A stretch of DNA of 64,000 nt from the NCBI RefSeq assembly GCF_001886955.1, contig NZ_CP016804.1, positions 1,240,001-1,304,000 of the forward strand, read 5' to 3'. A program made the translations under genes and the position numbers. This DNA comes from Halodesulfurarchaeum formicicum. GTDB taxonomy: Archaea; Halobacteriota; Halobacteria; Halobacteriales; Halobacteriaceae. The notes under the pieces were generated by a model. That model made no database searches. It saw nothing but the letters and a program-made list of their open reading frames with translations, and had not been told where the DNA came from. This document shows, one piece after another, positions 26,193 through 34,763 of the stretch; position 1 is the stretch's first letter, and each line of letters opens with the position of its first letter.

Positions 26193-26206
26193 TCCCGGCG
26201 AGTCCA
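26193..26206 (+). repeat. Third, shorter copy of the tRNA-Ala 3' end
   Basis: TCCCGGCGAGTCCA repeats the last 14 bases of the tRNA, 94 bases beyond the matching part of copy 2. A third partial copy suggests more than one integration event at this tRNA. Confidence 0.55.
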
Positions 26207-26577
26207 TGCACCTTTTTCGTCGTCGGGTGCGCCTTCGGCGCACCACTCTCCACTCACGGCGGCGAAGCCGCCGTTCGTGCGGTCCGAGGGATCCTTGATC
26301 CCTCGCGACTCGAAAAATCTGTCGCGCAGGAGCAGCTCCTGCTGGATCCCACCGAGCTTCGCTCGGTGAGGACACCAAAACGAGCCGGGCGCTCCCTGCG
26401 GTCGCGCCCGGAGAAACCACGACTCGTTTCACTCGTCGTGGTATGCAAATGGAGGAGGGGACGATAACAATCGACTGCTCGCTCAGGAGTCAAATTAGTC
26501 AGTAACGCCCGCGTCTCAATCGAGGGGCGGTGTCAACTGAAATCATATTGGCTTTCTATACTGTTCAGCACAAGTAC

Positions 26578-26583
26578 ATTTAT
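26578..26583 (+). promoter_or_regulatory. TATA box of the mechanosensitive-channel-like gene
   Basis: ATTTAT ends 24 bases before the ATG at 26608, the spacing of a haloarchaeal leaderless promoter. Confidence 0.55.
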
Positions 26584-26607
26584 GTCTTAGCGAGCCAACA
26601 TTAAAAC

Positions 26608-27591
26608 ATGGCATTGCCATTCAGTCCGTTACAAGTATCGGTGATGGAACCGATCAATCAGGCGATCGGGAGCGTAATCTCCTTTCTCCCCACGCTGATC
26701 GGCGCAATACTAATTCTGATTGTCGGGTATATCATCGGCAAAATTGTCGGTGGCATCGTCACCCGAGTCCTCCGACGGATCGGTATCGATCGATATGCAG
26801 AGGGAACTGCCGTCGAAGAGGTTGACACCAGTCGCCGACTCGCTCGAACCCTCGGACTGATCGTTTCCTACTACATTTACTTCGTGGCTCTAATCGCAGC
26901 CGCAAACGTCCTGGATATCCCACAGCTGACCGGGTTGCTGGCCGATCTTGGCGCATACCTGCCAGTCGTTCTCGGAGCACTGGCAGTGTTGGTCATCGGT
27001 TTCGTCGCGGGTCGGATCATTGGCGATTTCGTCGCCCGAATCGTCGGGGACTTTGGAATCGGTCACTACCTCCGTGAGACGCCGTTTGCGCGGTTCGGTG
27101 GAGAGGGCGGCTTCGGTCGACTGGTCGGGAAGATCGTCGCCTACTACATCTACCTGTTGACCCTGTTGGCAGTCGTCGATATACTCGCCATCGATGCGCT
27201 CTCGACGCTCTTGAACGATTTCGCCGGCTATCTGCCGGCACTGGCTGGCGGGCTACTCGTGCTCGTAGTCGGGATCTGGCTCGCCGAACGGGTCGCCGAA
27301 GTGGTGGCCGAAAGCGGAGACGGACGGACATTCTCCGTGGGCAGCTTGGGCGTCAAGGTCCTGATTTACTACATCACGATTACCCTTGCACTGGCCACGG
27401 TTGGGATCAACATCGAGGTGCTGACCAGCCTCTTCACAGCCTTCGTGGTGGCCTTCCTCGGGGCCCTGGCACTGGCGCTCGCCATTGGCATCGGGCTCGC
27501 TGTCGGTCTAGGTGGACAGGACTACGTTGCTGAGAATATCGATAGCTGGGTTTCGGCGGCCAAAAACTCGATCCGGGAGGACGAGGAGTAA
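26608..27591 (+). CDS. Mechanosensitive-channel-like membrane protein (CmpX/TM-helix repeat type)
   Basis: 327 residues. Three related segments each begin with a long glycine-rich helix: LIGAILILIVGYIIGKIVGG near 30, LPVVLGALAVLVIGFVAGRI near 118, LPALAGGLLVLVVGIWLAER near 210. Between them are pairs of helices containing YYIYFV, YYIYLL and YYITIT. This repeat of the MscS-associated conserved TM helix matches CmpX-like proteins. There is no MscS beta domain, so pore gating in osmotic stress is only inferred. Confidence 0.8.
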   Translation: MALPFSPLQVSVMEPINQAIGSVISFLPTLIGAILILIVGYIIGKIVGGIVTRVLRRIGIDRYAEGTAVEEVDTSRRLARTLGLIVSYYIYFVALIAAANVLDIPQLTGLLADLGAYLPVVLGALAVLVIGFVAGRIIGDFVARIVGDFGIGHYLRETPFARFGGEGGFGRLVGKIVAYYIYLLTLLAVVDILAIDALSTLLNDFAGYLPALAGGLLVLVVGIWLAERVAEVVAESGDGRTFSVGSLGVKVLIYYITITLALATVGINIEVLTSLFTAFVVAFLGALALALAIGIGLAVGLGGQDYVAENIDSWVSAAKNSIREDEE

Positions 27592-27657
27592 CACCGACCC
27601 AGCCGGTCAGCCCACTGTAATCGCTCCCGGCCGCTTTCGATTTGCTTACACCCGGCT

Positions 27658-28554
27658 TTAGGCCTCGTCCAAATACTCCAACACACCTCGCACGTTCATC
27701 GCGGTTTCCGCCCGTGCCTTGACCGGGCCCCAGGCCTCGACGGTGTCCGTTCGCGAGACGAAGTACTCAACGACCGCATCATCGGCACCCAACTCCGCCC
27801 GCTTGTCCGCAACTGACTCGACCCAGGATTCGAGCACTGTGGCGTACTCATCGAGCAAGTCCGCTGGCTCGGCCGGGCCGAAATGGGCGTAGTAGAGGGC
27901 CGTCGGATCGAGTTCCTGGATCATCTCGACGTCCGCCAGACAGCCCGCCAGATCGAACCCGGGTGGCGGACTGGTCGGTCGGACACCGTCAACACCAGGC
28001 GTGTGAATGCCGGCCGCATCGGCGGTGAACACCCCGCCAGTGGACTGGTCCTGGAACACCGCCTGGTGGAATGCGTGCCCTGGCGCGTGGTGAACCGAAA
28101 GCTCTCGGTCGCCCAGGTCGATTCTGTCCCCATCACCGAGTTCGACGATCCGTGCTTCCGGGACCGGTTTCGGTTCGATGTAGTACTGGATCTGCTCGCC
28201 CACGGCAGCCCTCGTCCCCGCCCAGAGCCGGGCCGGATCGACGAGGTGGGACGCTCCCGCCTCGTGAACGTACACCGTGGCCTCGGGACACGCCTCGGCG
28301 AGGTAACCAGCCCCGCCCGCGTGGTCCAGGTGGACGTGGGTCGGAACGATGGCCAGGTCCGCACAGTCAATACCCAACGTCTCCAGAGCGTCTAGAATCG
28401 TCTGGTAATTCGTCCCCAGCCCGGTGTCGATCACCGCCGGTCGCGGGGTGTCATAAAGATACACCGAACAGTAGGTCGCCGGCCCGAACGCCCCCGGATC
28501 GAGATAGTAGAGGGCCGATCCGGGCGAGACCCGTGTAACGGTTCCCGGTTCCAT
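27658..28554 (-). CDS. MBL-fold metallo-hydrolase
   Basis: 298 residues with the metallo-beta-lactamase motif THVHLDHAGG near residue 90, further metal ligands in HHAPGHAFH near 175 and FTADAAG near 195, and a C-terminal helical region. Resembles glyoxalase-II-like or lactonase-type haloarchaeal MBL proteins. The start is the ATG of MEPGTVTRV; an upstream ATG in frame would overlap the P-type ATPase end by 17 bases. Substrate unknown. Confidence 0.87.
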   Translation of the reverse strand: MEPGTVTRVSPGSALYYLDPGAFGPATYCSVYLYDTPRPAVIDTGLGTNYQTILDALETLGIDCADLAIVPTHVHLDHAGGAGYLAEACPEATVYVHEAGASHLVDPARLWAGTRAAVGEQIQYYIEPKPVPEARIVELGDGDRIDLGDRELSVHHAPGHAFHQAVFQDQSTGGVFTADAAGIHTPGVDGVRPTSPPPGFDLAGCLADVEMIQELDPTALYYAHFGPAEPADLLDEYATVLESWVESVADKRAELGADDAVVEYFVSRTDTVEAWGPVKARAETAMNVRGVLEYLDEA

Positions 28555-28594
28555 GAACGGAGGGTAGCGGGCAGTCCCAAAGACACTTTCCCGG

Positions 28595-31318
28595 TTACGA
28601 ACGGTTGCCACTGTCGGGTTCGGGCGAGTTCAGGCGACCTCTGAGCAGTAACACCACCTGGCCCACCAGGAGTGGCACCAGGCTCATCCCGAGAACCACC
28701 AGCCATCCCTCGGCCTGAATCGGTGCGGTCCCGAGCGCCAGCGAGACGCCGGGCAGGTAGACCGTCCCCACCACAAGCAGCGATGAGAGCGCGAGTGCGC
28801 CCCACACGTACCCGTTCTCGGTCACCTCGTTTCGCACCACTCCCGAAGCGGGATCGCGCATGTTGAACACGTGCCAGAGCTGAGCGAAGGCCAGGGTCAG
28901 AAACGAGATGGTCACGACTTCCGGGTGGCCCATCCCGCCGTAGAGCTGCCCGCCGAGGGCAAACGCCCCCACGGTCGCGACCGCGATCAAGGCCCCATAG
29001 AGACCCAGCTCCGTCCAGTGAGTGCGGGTCAGAATTGGCTCGTCCTGGTCCCGTGGCGGCCGACACATGATCTCCGAATCACCGGCACAGCCACCCAGCG
29101 CAAAGGCCGGAAAGATGTCGGTCACGACGTTGAGAAAGAGGATCTGCAACGGCAACAGTGGGAGCGGAAAGCCAACGATCGAGGCCAGCAGGATCGCGAG
29201 CAACTCACTCAGGTTACAGGACATGAGATACACGACGAACTTCCGGATGTTTCGAAAGATGACCCGCCCCTCGCGGATCGCATGATAGATGCTCTCGAAG
29301 TTGTCGTCCCGGAGGACCATGTCAGAAGCTTCCCGGGCGACCTGTGTCCCTCGCTGCCCCATCGCGACTCCGATGTCGGCGTTTTTCAGGGCCGGCGCGT
29401 CGTTCACCCCGTCGCCAGTCATGGCGACGACCGACCCGGCCGTCTGATGGAGTTCGATGAGATCGAGCTTGTTCTCGGGACTCACCCGGGCGAAAATCGA
29501 GGCGTCAAGCAAGCGCTCGCGTTCCGCTTCTGCGAGGGACTCGGGATCGTCGAGGGCCGACCCAAGCACCGGCTCTGTGTTCTCGGCCGTTCCCAGTCCG
29601 ACGCTCCGACCGACGTTTCTGGCCGTCCCGGCGTGATCGCCCGTCGCCATAACGACCCTGACTCCCGCCTCCTGACAGCGCTGGATCGTCTCCGCAACCT
29701 CCGTTCGGGGCGGGTCGATCATCGCTACCAGACCGATCAGTGAGAGCCCCTCGTAGGGTGGTGCCTCGGAGTCGCCGACCGTCTTCGTCGCGAGCGCGAG
29801 CACCCGAAGGCCGTCCTCGGCCATGCGCTCGCTCTCCGCGAGCCACGCCTCCCGGTCGGCCTTCGAGAGCGAATCCGTCCCATCTTCCCCAAGCACCCTG
29901 TCCGCGGCTTCCACCACTGCCTCCGGCGCGCCCTTCACCGCGACCCGGTAGTCCCCATCCGTCTCGTGGTAGGTCGCCATCATCTTTCGCGCCGGATCGA
30001 AGGACACCTCCCGAGCCTCCGGGACGGTTTCGAGCAGTTCCGATCGGTCGATACCGGCTTTCAGCCCGGCCACCAGGAGCGCAACCTCTGTCGGGTCACC
30101 TGTTGCCGCCAGGTCACCCTCGGATCCAGGTTCCACCGAGGCATTGTTACAAAGAACACCCACTTCCAGCGCTTCCAGGAGCGGCCCCGATGGCGTCTCG
30201 ATCGAATCACCCGCTTGCTCGAAGACCCCGGTCGAATCGATCCCGGTCCCCGTCACCGAGACGGACCCGCTGGGAAGGAGGTACTCGGTGACAGTCATCT
30301 CGTTTTCCGTCAGCGTGCCGGTCTTGTCCGTGCAGATGACGTTCGTCGAGCCCAGCGTCTCGACAGATGCCAGATTACTCACGAGGGCATCCCGGTCGGC
30401 CATCCGCCACATCCCCCTCGCGAGCAACAGCGTTGCCACGACCGGCAACCCTTCCGGGACAGTGGCGATAGCCAGCGCGATCGCCGTCTCGACCATCAAG
30501 AAGAGATCCTGCCCCCGGAGCCAGCCAGAAACGAGAACGATCACGGCGACGACGAGCAGAAACGGGACCAGGGTGTGTCCGAGTTCGTCGAGGTCGGCCT
30601 GTAGCGGAGTCTTTTCTCGCGCGGTCTTCGCGAGCGAGGCCGAGATCGCGCCGAGTTCGGTGTCCATCCCCGTCGCAACCACGACCGCCTCCGCCGTGCC
30701 GCGGGTGACGTGAGTCCCCTTGTAGAGCATGTTCTCCCGCTCGGCGAGGGGTGTGTCGCCATCGACGGGCGCACTGGATTTCCCGACCGGGACGGATTCA
30801 CCTGTCAGCGCGGACTCATCAGCCTGTAACTTCGAGGCCTCCAGCACCCGCAGGTCGGCCGGCACGACCGCCCCCGCGTTCAGGATCACGATGTCCCCGG
30901 GCACCAGTTCGGCAGCCGAGATCGTCACGACCTCGCCGTCGCGTCGAACACGGGCGTCGATCTCCGAGAGCTCCTGTAAGCTCTCGACCGAGGCGATCGC
31001 TCGCCGTTCGGTGACGAACCCGATGGCGCCGTTGATCACCAGAACGACGAAGATCGAGACCCCCTCGACGAACTTTCCCAGCAGGAACGCGGCCACCCCG
31101 GCAGCAGCCAACAGCAGGACGATCGCACTCCGGAACTGGTCGAAAAGGGTTTGCCAGGCCGAGCGCTGCTCTTGCTCCCGGAGCGTGTTCGGGCCGAACT
31201 GGTCCGTCCGGGCGGCGACCGTACTATCGGAGAGCCCAGTCTCAGGGTCCACCTCGTAGTGCTCTGTGACCGCCGAGGTGTCCGTTGCCCACGGCGTTTC
31301 GATCGGTTGTGCTTTCAT
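28595..31318 (-). CDS. P-type (P2A-like) cation-transporting ATPase
   Basis: 907 residues: N-terminal cation-ATPase domain (TPWATDTSAVTEHYEVD), LTGESVPVGKS actuator motif, PEGLP in helix 4 (typical of Ca2+/Mn2+ pumps of the SERCA/PMR1 group), phosphorylation site CTDKTGTLTENEM, KGAPEAVVEA nucleotide domain, MTGDGVNDAPALK hinge, and a four-helix C-terminal domain. No heavy-metal CPC motif is present. Predicted Ca2+ or Mn2+ export at the cell membrane; the ion is not certain. Confidence 0.92.
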   Translation of the reverse strand: MKAQPIETPWATDTSAVTEHYEVDPETGLSDSTVAARTDQFGPNTLREQEQRSAWQTLFDQFRSAIVLLLAAAGVAAFLLGKFVEGVSIFVVLVINGAIGFVTERRAIASVESLQELSEIDARVRRDGEVVTISAAELVPGDIVILNAGAVVPADLRVLEASKLQADESALTGESVPVGKSSAPVDGDTPLAERENMLYKGTHVTRGTAEAVVVATGMDTELGAISASLAKTAREKTPLQADLDELGHTLVPFLLVVAVIVLVSGWLRGQDLFLMVETAIALAIATVPEGLPVVATLLLARGMWRMADRDALVSNLASVETLGSTNVICTDKTGTLTENEMTVTEYLLPSGSVSVTGTGIDSTGVFEQAGDSIETPSGPLLEALEVGVLCNNASVEPGSEGDLAATGDPTEVALLVAGLKAGIDRSELLETVPEAREVSFDPARKMMATYHETDGDYRVAVKGAPEAVVEAADRVLGEDGTDSLSKADREAWLAESERMAEDGLRVLALATKTVGDSEAPPYEGLSLIGLVAMIDPPRTEVAETIQRCQEAGVRVVMATGDHAGTARNVGRSVGLGTAENTEPVLGSALDDPESLAEAERERLLDASIFARVSPENKLDLIELHQTAGSVVAMTGDGVNDAPALKNADIGVAMGQRGTQVAREASDMVLRDDNFESIYHAIREGRVIFRNIRKFVVYLMSCNLSELLAILLASIVGFPLPLLPLQILFLNVVTDIFPAFALGGCAGDSEIMCRPPRDQDEPILTRTHWTELGLYGALIAVATVGAFALGGQLYGGMGHPEVVTISFLTLAFAQLWHVFNMRDPASGVVRNEVTENGYVWGALALSSLLVVGTVYLPGVSLALGTAPIQAEGWLVVLGMSLVPLLVGQVVLLLRGRLNSPEPDSGNRS

Positions 31319-31516
31319 TCCGGTTCCGTAGTGTCTGTATCAGTTCTCACGTCACCGAGTTAACTCTTGTAGCCCCGAACACGGAAACCCAGCCAATTCC
31401 GGTCGGCTACCGCCCTTCGTTGCCGCTAACACCCTCATGTTTTCTGACCTGTTTTCTCGTGTATCGAGGCCATTCATGTAGCAGGGGCGTCATATCTGCG
31501 GGTTTCATAATACTAA

Positions 31517-31522
31517 TTTATC
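31517..31522 (+). promoter_or_regulatory. TATA box of the 7TM/ATP-grasp operon
   Basis: ATTTAT ends 23 bases before the ATG at 31546, in an AT-rich patch unlike the surrounding DNA; predicts a leaderless transcript. Confidence 0.55.
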
Positions 31523-31545
31523 TTATGTGAACGCGTACTGACCTT

Positions 31546-33213
31546 ATGGATAGCCAACAATCACGCCGGCTGACGTTCGCGGGAATCCTGCTCGTATTCC
31601 TGGTCTTCGCGTTGGTCCTGAGCTGGCAGTTCGAGCGGTTGGCTCCGACCGTCATAGAGAACTACGTCTTCTTGCAACTCGCGGTTGCCGCCACGATCAT
31701 CGCCCTGTTTCGCTCGGAGGTCGGGTTCTCGACGTTCGGGGTCTTCGGGCCGACGATCATCGCGTTTGCCTGGATTCAGGTCGGGCCCTACTGGGGGCTG
31801 ATCTTGATCACGTATCTCTTCGTGATCGCGATCGCGATCCGTGATCTCATCGAACCGCTGAACCTCACGACACCCCATCGGGTGGCGACGGTGCTCCTGG
31901 TAGTCGTCTTCGGACTCCTCGTCCTCGGCGGCGTGAGCCACACCCAGCCGACGCTCCCGCAGTTTGGCTACTCGCTTTTCTTCCCGGCCATCCTGACGGC
32001 CTGGTACGGCGACCGCTTCGTCAACGAACTCCACGACGCCGGCTGGGTGCCCGTCCTCGAACGGCTGCTCCTGACCGTCGTCGTGATCTCGCTGGCCTTT
32101 ACCGTCGTCACGTACGAGCCGTTCATGAACTGGTTCGCTCGGACCCCCACAGCCTGGATCCTGCTGGTCGGGATCAATCTCTACCTGGGATCGGTCACAA
32201 CAGTCCGACTTAGTGAACGGCTTCGCTTTCGCAACCTGCTCCAAAAATTCGAGCCGAACGGGAATGGCTGGCTGGCAGTGCTGACCCTCTCCGTGCGCAA
32301 CCGGGACTTCGTCGAGCGCTACAACCCAGCCCAGCTACTGGCGCGGCTGGACAAAGTAGTCGTGAAACAGCTCCTGCACGGCCTGGAGATCCCGACACCG
32401 GCCACCTACGCCCATCTCCGGTCCGCCGACGACCTCGACGCGGTCGATTCGCTCCTGGAGGATCACGCGGAGTTCGTCGTCAAGCCGGCCACCAGTCTCG
32501 GCGGCGAGGGGATCCTCGTGGTCACCGGGCGACGCGAGGACGGCCGGTTCGAAACCTCAGACGGGCCACTGGAGGGAGCGGAGATTCGCGCCCACGCGAG
32601 GGACATTCTCGAAGGCCGCTACGAGGTCGCCTACGAATCGACCGGCGAAGCCTATCTCGAGGCGCTCGTCCACCCGGCGGGTATCCTCAGTGAGACGGCC
32701 GGAACAGGAGTCCCGGACGTCCGGGTCATTCTTCTCAAAGGAGTCCCGATCATGGCAATGGCCCGACTGCCCACTCGGGAGTCACGCGGGCGAGCAAACC
32801 TCCACGGCGGCGCCCTCGCGGTCGGACTCGATCTGGAGACGGGGCACGCGACAGGGGCCTTCCAGCAGACACGCCGTCGCTGGTTGGCCACGCACCCCGA
32901 TACGGGCCGCCCCATCGACGCCATCGAGATTCCAGATTGGGAGCAGGTGCTCACACTCGCCTCCCGAGCCGCACTCACCACCCATCTCGGCTACGCCGGC
33001 GTCGACGTCGTCTTCGATCGGGAGGGGCCACTCGTCCTCGAAGTGAATCGGCGACCCGGCCTTGGCATCCAGAACGCCACGATGGATGGGCTCCTACGCC
33101 GGCTTCGGTACGCCGAAGCACACCTCGAACCACTCGCAAACGAACCCGCAGCGAGCCGCGTGCGAGCGGGACTCGAGTTTGCACGGGCGGACTGGGGAGG
33201 TGTGCCACAATGA
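31546..33213 (+). CDS. 7TM domain fused to RimK-like ATP-grasp ligase
   Basis: 555 residues. Residues about 1-225 hold seven helices; the stretch FFPAILTAWYGDRFVNELHD resembles the 7TM domain (PF14402-like) usually attached to an inactive transglutaminase. Residues about 245-545 are an ATP-grasp domain of the alpha-L-glutamate-ligase-related type: VVKPATSLGGEGI, DVRVILLKGVPIMAMARLP, and the metal-binding end VLEVNRRPGLGIQNA. In proteobacteria I know these as separate neighbouring genes with an aspartyl-type protease; here two are fused and no protease is near. A membrane-bound amide- or peptide-bond-forming ligase is inferred. Confidence 0.8.
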   Translation: MDSQQSRRLTFAGILLVFLVFALVLSWQFERLAPTVIENYVFLQLAVAATIIALFRSEVGFSTFGVFGPTIIAFAWIQVGPYWGLILITYLFVIAIAIRDLIEPLNLTTPHRVATVLLVVVFGLLVLGGVSHTQPTLPQFGYSLFFPAILTAWYGDRFVNELHDAGWVPVLERLLLTVVVISLAFTVVTYEPFMNWFARTPTAWILLVGINLYLGSVTTVRLSERLRFRNLLQKFEPNGNGWLAVLTLSVRNRDFVERYNPAQLLARLDKVVVKQLLHGLEIPTPATYAHLRSADDLDAVDSLLEDHAEFVVKPATSLGGEGILVVTGRREDGRFETSDGPLEGAEIRAHARDILEGRYEVAYESTGEAYLEALVHPAGILSETAGTGVPDVRVILLKGVPIMAMARLPTRESRGRANLHGGALAVGLDLETGHATGAFQQTRRRWLATHPDTGRPIDAIEIPDWEQVLTLASRAALTTHLGYAGVDVVFDREGPLVLEVNRRPGLGIQNATMDGLLRRLRYAEAHLEPLANEPAASRVRAGLEFARADWGGVPQ

Positions 33214-33464
33214 AGGGTGGTTTCGTGTCCCGGCTGGTCGCTCTAGCCGTGTTGCTCTGGGTCCCGTCGATACTCGTCGTCTACCCACCCCAGCCAGTCG
33301 GCGGTTATTTCGGGCTCTCCCGGTCGATCGCTATCGAGGCGTTCTTCGTCGGCGTCCTGGTGACGTTTTTCTCCTATCTCCTCTTCCAGGTCTATCGCTA
33401 CTACCTGCTGGGCGAACCGACGGACCTGGATCACTTCGAGTCGACGGGGGATCGCGCCCCCTGA
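33210..33464 (+). CDS. Small two-helix membrane protein, partner of the ATP-grasp fusion
   Basis: 84 residues, two hydrophobic segments (VALAVLLWVPSILVVY and FFVGVLVTFFSYLLFQVYRY) and a short acidic tail. No family recognised. The start overlaps the stop of the ATP-grasp gene (ATGA), implying coupled translation and a shared role at the membrane. Its stop abuts the convergent MgtC stop exactly (TGATCA). Confidence 0.65.
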   Translation: MKGGFVSRLVALAVLLWVPSILVVYPPQPVGGYFGLSRSIAIEAFFVGVLVTFFSYLLFQVYRYYLLGEPTDLDHFESTGDRAP

Positions 33465-34706
33465 TCAGAGCAGAAGGACGATCACCACGCCCACAATCGC
33501 CACCGTTCCCAGAATCGCCGTCACCAGGCGCCCCAGGGCGCGGGTCCCCAGCACCCAGGTGAGCCCCGCTTTGACCAGCGTATTCGCGATGGCGGCGATC
33601 ACGATCCCCGTCGTCGCGACCGTATCCGAGATCTCGCCGTCCGCCGAGAGGGTACTCAGCGTGAGGGTGATCGCGTCCACGTCCGCCAGCCCGGAAACGA
33701 AGGCAGTCCCGTAGATCCCCGAGACCCCGAACCAGGCGTTGGCGTACTCCGAGACCAGCAGGACGACGGCGAACACCGCCCCGAAGACGAGGGCCGGTCT
33801 GAGGTGAAACGGGTTCTGGATCTGGGCCTCGATTTGCTGGTGAGCGGTCGACCGCCAGTAGACGACGGCCGCGATCGCCGCCCCGGCGACGGTCATGCCC
33901 CCGAGCGGGACGAGCACGAGCGGGAACAATGCCGGATTGACAACTGCGACCTCCACGAGCGCCCGGGGAAACATCACGATCGACGCGATGACAGCCGAGA
34001 ACGCCGTGATGTGGTACAGCGAGGGGGCCTCCCGGGTCCGTTCGGCCATCGACATCGCCGTCGCGGTCGAGGAGACAAAGCCGCCGAGCACTCCGGTCGC
34101 GACGATCCCTCGCTTGGCCCCGATCGTCTCTCCCAGGAGGTACGCGGCGAAACTCAACCCCGAGACGAAAACGACCATCAACCAGACGTACCGCGGATTG
34201 AGCCCCAACAGCACGTCCAGATTCCGATCGGGCAACAGGGGCAGCACCACGAGCACGACCACGATGAACTTCACGCTCGCGCGGCGCTCGGCCTCACCGA
34301 TGTTGTCGGCGACTCCGTGAATCCACCCCTTCGAGGAGAGCAGCACGACGACGATCCCTGCGGTCACGATGGCTGCGATCATCGCCCGGTCGGAGTGGGT
34401 GGTCATCGCTCCCAGAACCACCGTGACCAGTCCCGCGACCAGCGTCGTGAGGCCCATGTCCCCCTCGATGTGTATCTTCGCCGCGTAGGCAACGGTCAGC
34501 GGCAGCGCAATTGTGAACAGGGCGAGTGGAACCCCGGCCGGAAAGAACGCGGAGACGAGGGCCCCGTACAGTGCAAACAGCGGAAACGTGCGACTCCCGG
34601 CGTAGGTCCCTCCCGATTCGCTTTGCTCACGCTCCATGCCGATGATCGCGCCGATCCCGAAGGCCACGGCCACGGAGAGTCCGAGCGAGAGGGAGGGTTC
34701 GGGCAT
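33465..34706 (-). CDS. MgtC/DUF4010 family membrane protein
   Basis: 413 residues. The N-terminal third is MgtC/SapB-like (GIGAIIGMEREQSESGGTYAGSR), followed by a DUF4010 region with many helices (GVLGGFVSSTATAMSMAERT, VSGLADVDAITLTL). About eleven to twelve membrane segments. The MgtC family is tied to Mg2+ limitation; the function of the long DUF4010 form is unknown. The ATG at PEPSLSLGLS is chosen because it directly precedes the first helix. Confidence 0.83.
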   Translation of the reverse strand: MPEPSLSLGLSVAVAFGIGAIIGMEREQSESGGTYAGSRTFPLFALYGALVSAFFPAGVPLALFTIALPLTVAYAAKIHIEGDMGLTTLVAGLVTVVLGAMTTHSDRAMIAAIVTAGIVVVLLSSKGWIHGVADNIGEAERRASVKFIVVVLVVLPLLPDRNLDVLLGLNPRYVWLMVVFVSGLSFAAYLLGETIGAKRGIVATGVLGGFVSSTATAMSMAERTREAPSLYHITAFSAVIASIVMFPRALVEVAVVNPALFPLVLVPLGGMTVAGAAIAAVVYWRSTAHQQIEAQIQNPFHLRPALVFGAVFAVVLLVSEYANAWFGVSGIYGTAFVSGLADVDAITLTLSTLSADGEISDTVATTGIVIAAIANTLVKAGLTWVLGTRALGRLVTAILGTVAIVGVVIVLLL

Positions 34707-34763
34707 GGCCCTCCCTTCGACGCCCGAGTACAAAATCGATGGGGCATCGTGAACCAAAACGTA

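Larger units (their letters stand above)
25959..26607. other. Gene-free stretch: att-like repeats, then a dense array of perfect hairpins
   Basis: No convincing gene in about 650 bases. Inverted repeats follow one another: 25972-26010 (16-base stem with one bulge), 26050-26082 (8), 26226-26244 (8, loop TTC), 26257-26273 (7, loop GAA), 26285-26305 (9, loop CTT), 26326-26342 (8, loop A), 26350-26368 (8, loop TTC), 26385-26411 (8), 26416-26442 (8). The stems are unrelated in sequence. After 26450 the sequence becomes AT-rich and holds the promoter of the next gene. Short ORFs across the hairpins look random. Confidence 0.7.

Noticed and set aside
26136-26432. 98-residue minus-strand ORF in the hairpin region
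   Set aside because: Composition is arginine-rich and follows the palindromes; no family resemblance or start signal.
25959-26607. CRISPR array
   Set aside because: The palindromic units differ in sequence and have no regular spacers; the only true direct repeats are the tRNA 3'-end copies.
33804-34763. 320-codon upstream extension of the aminotransferase
   Set aside because: Antisense of the MgtC/DUF4010 gene; the class III aminotransferase starts naturally at 34764 or 34791.
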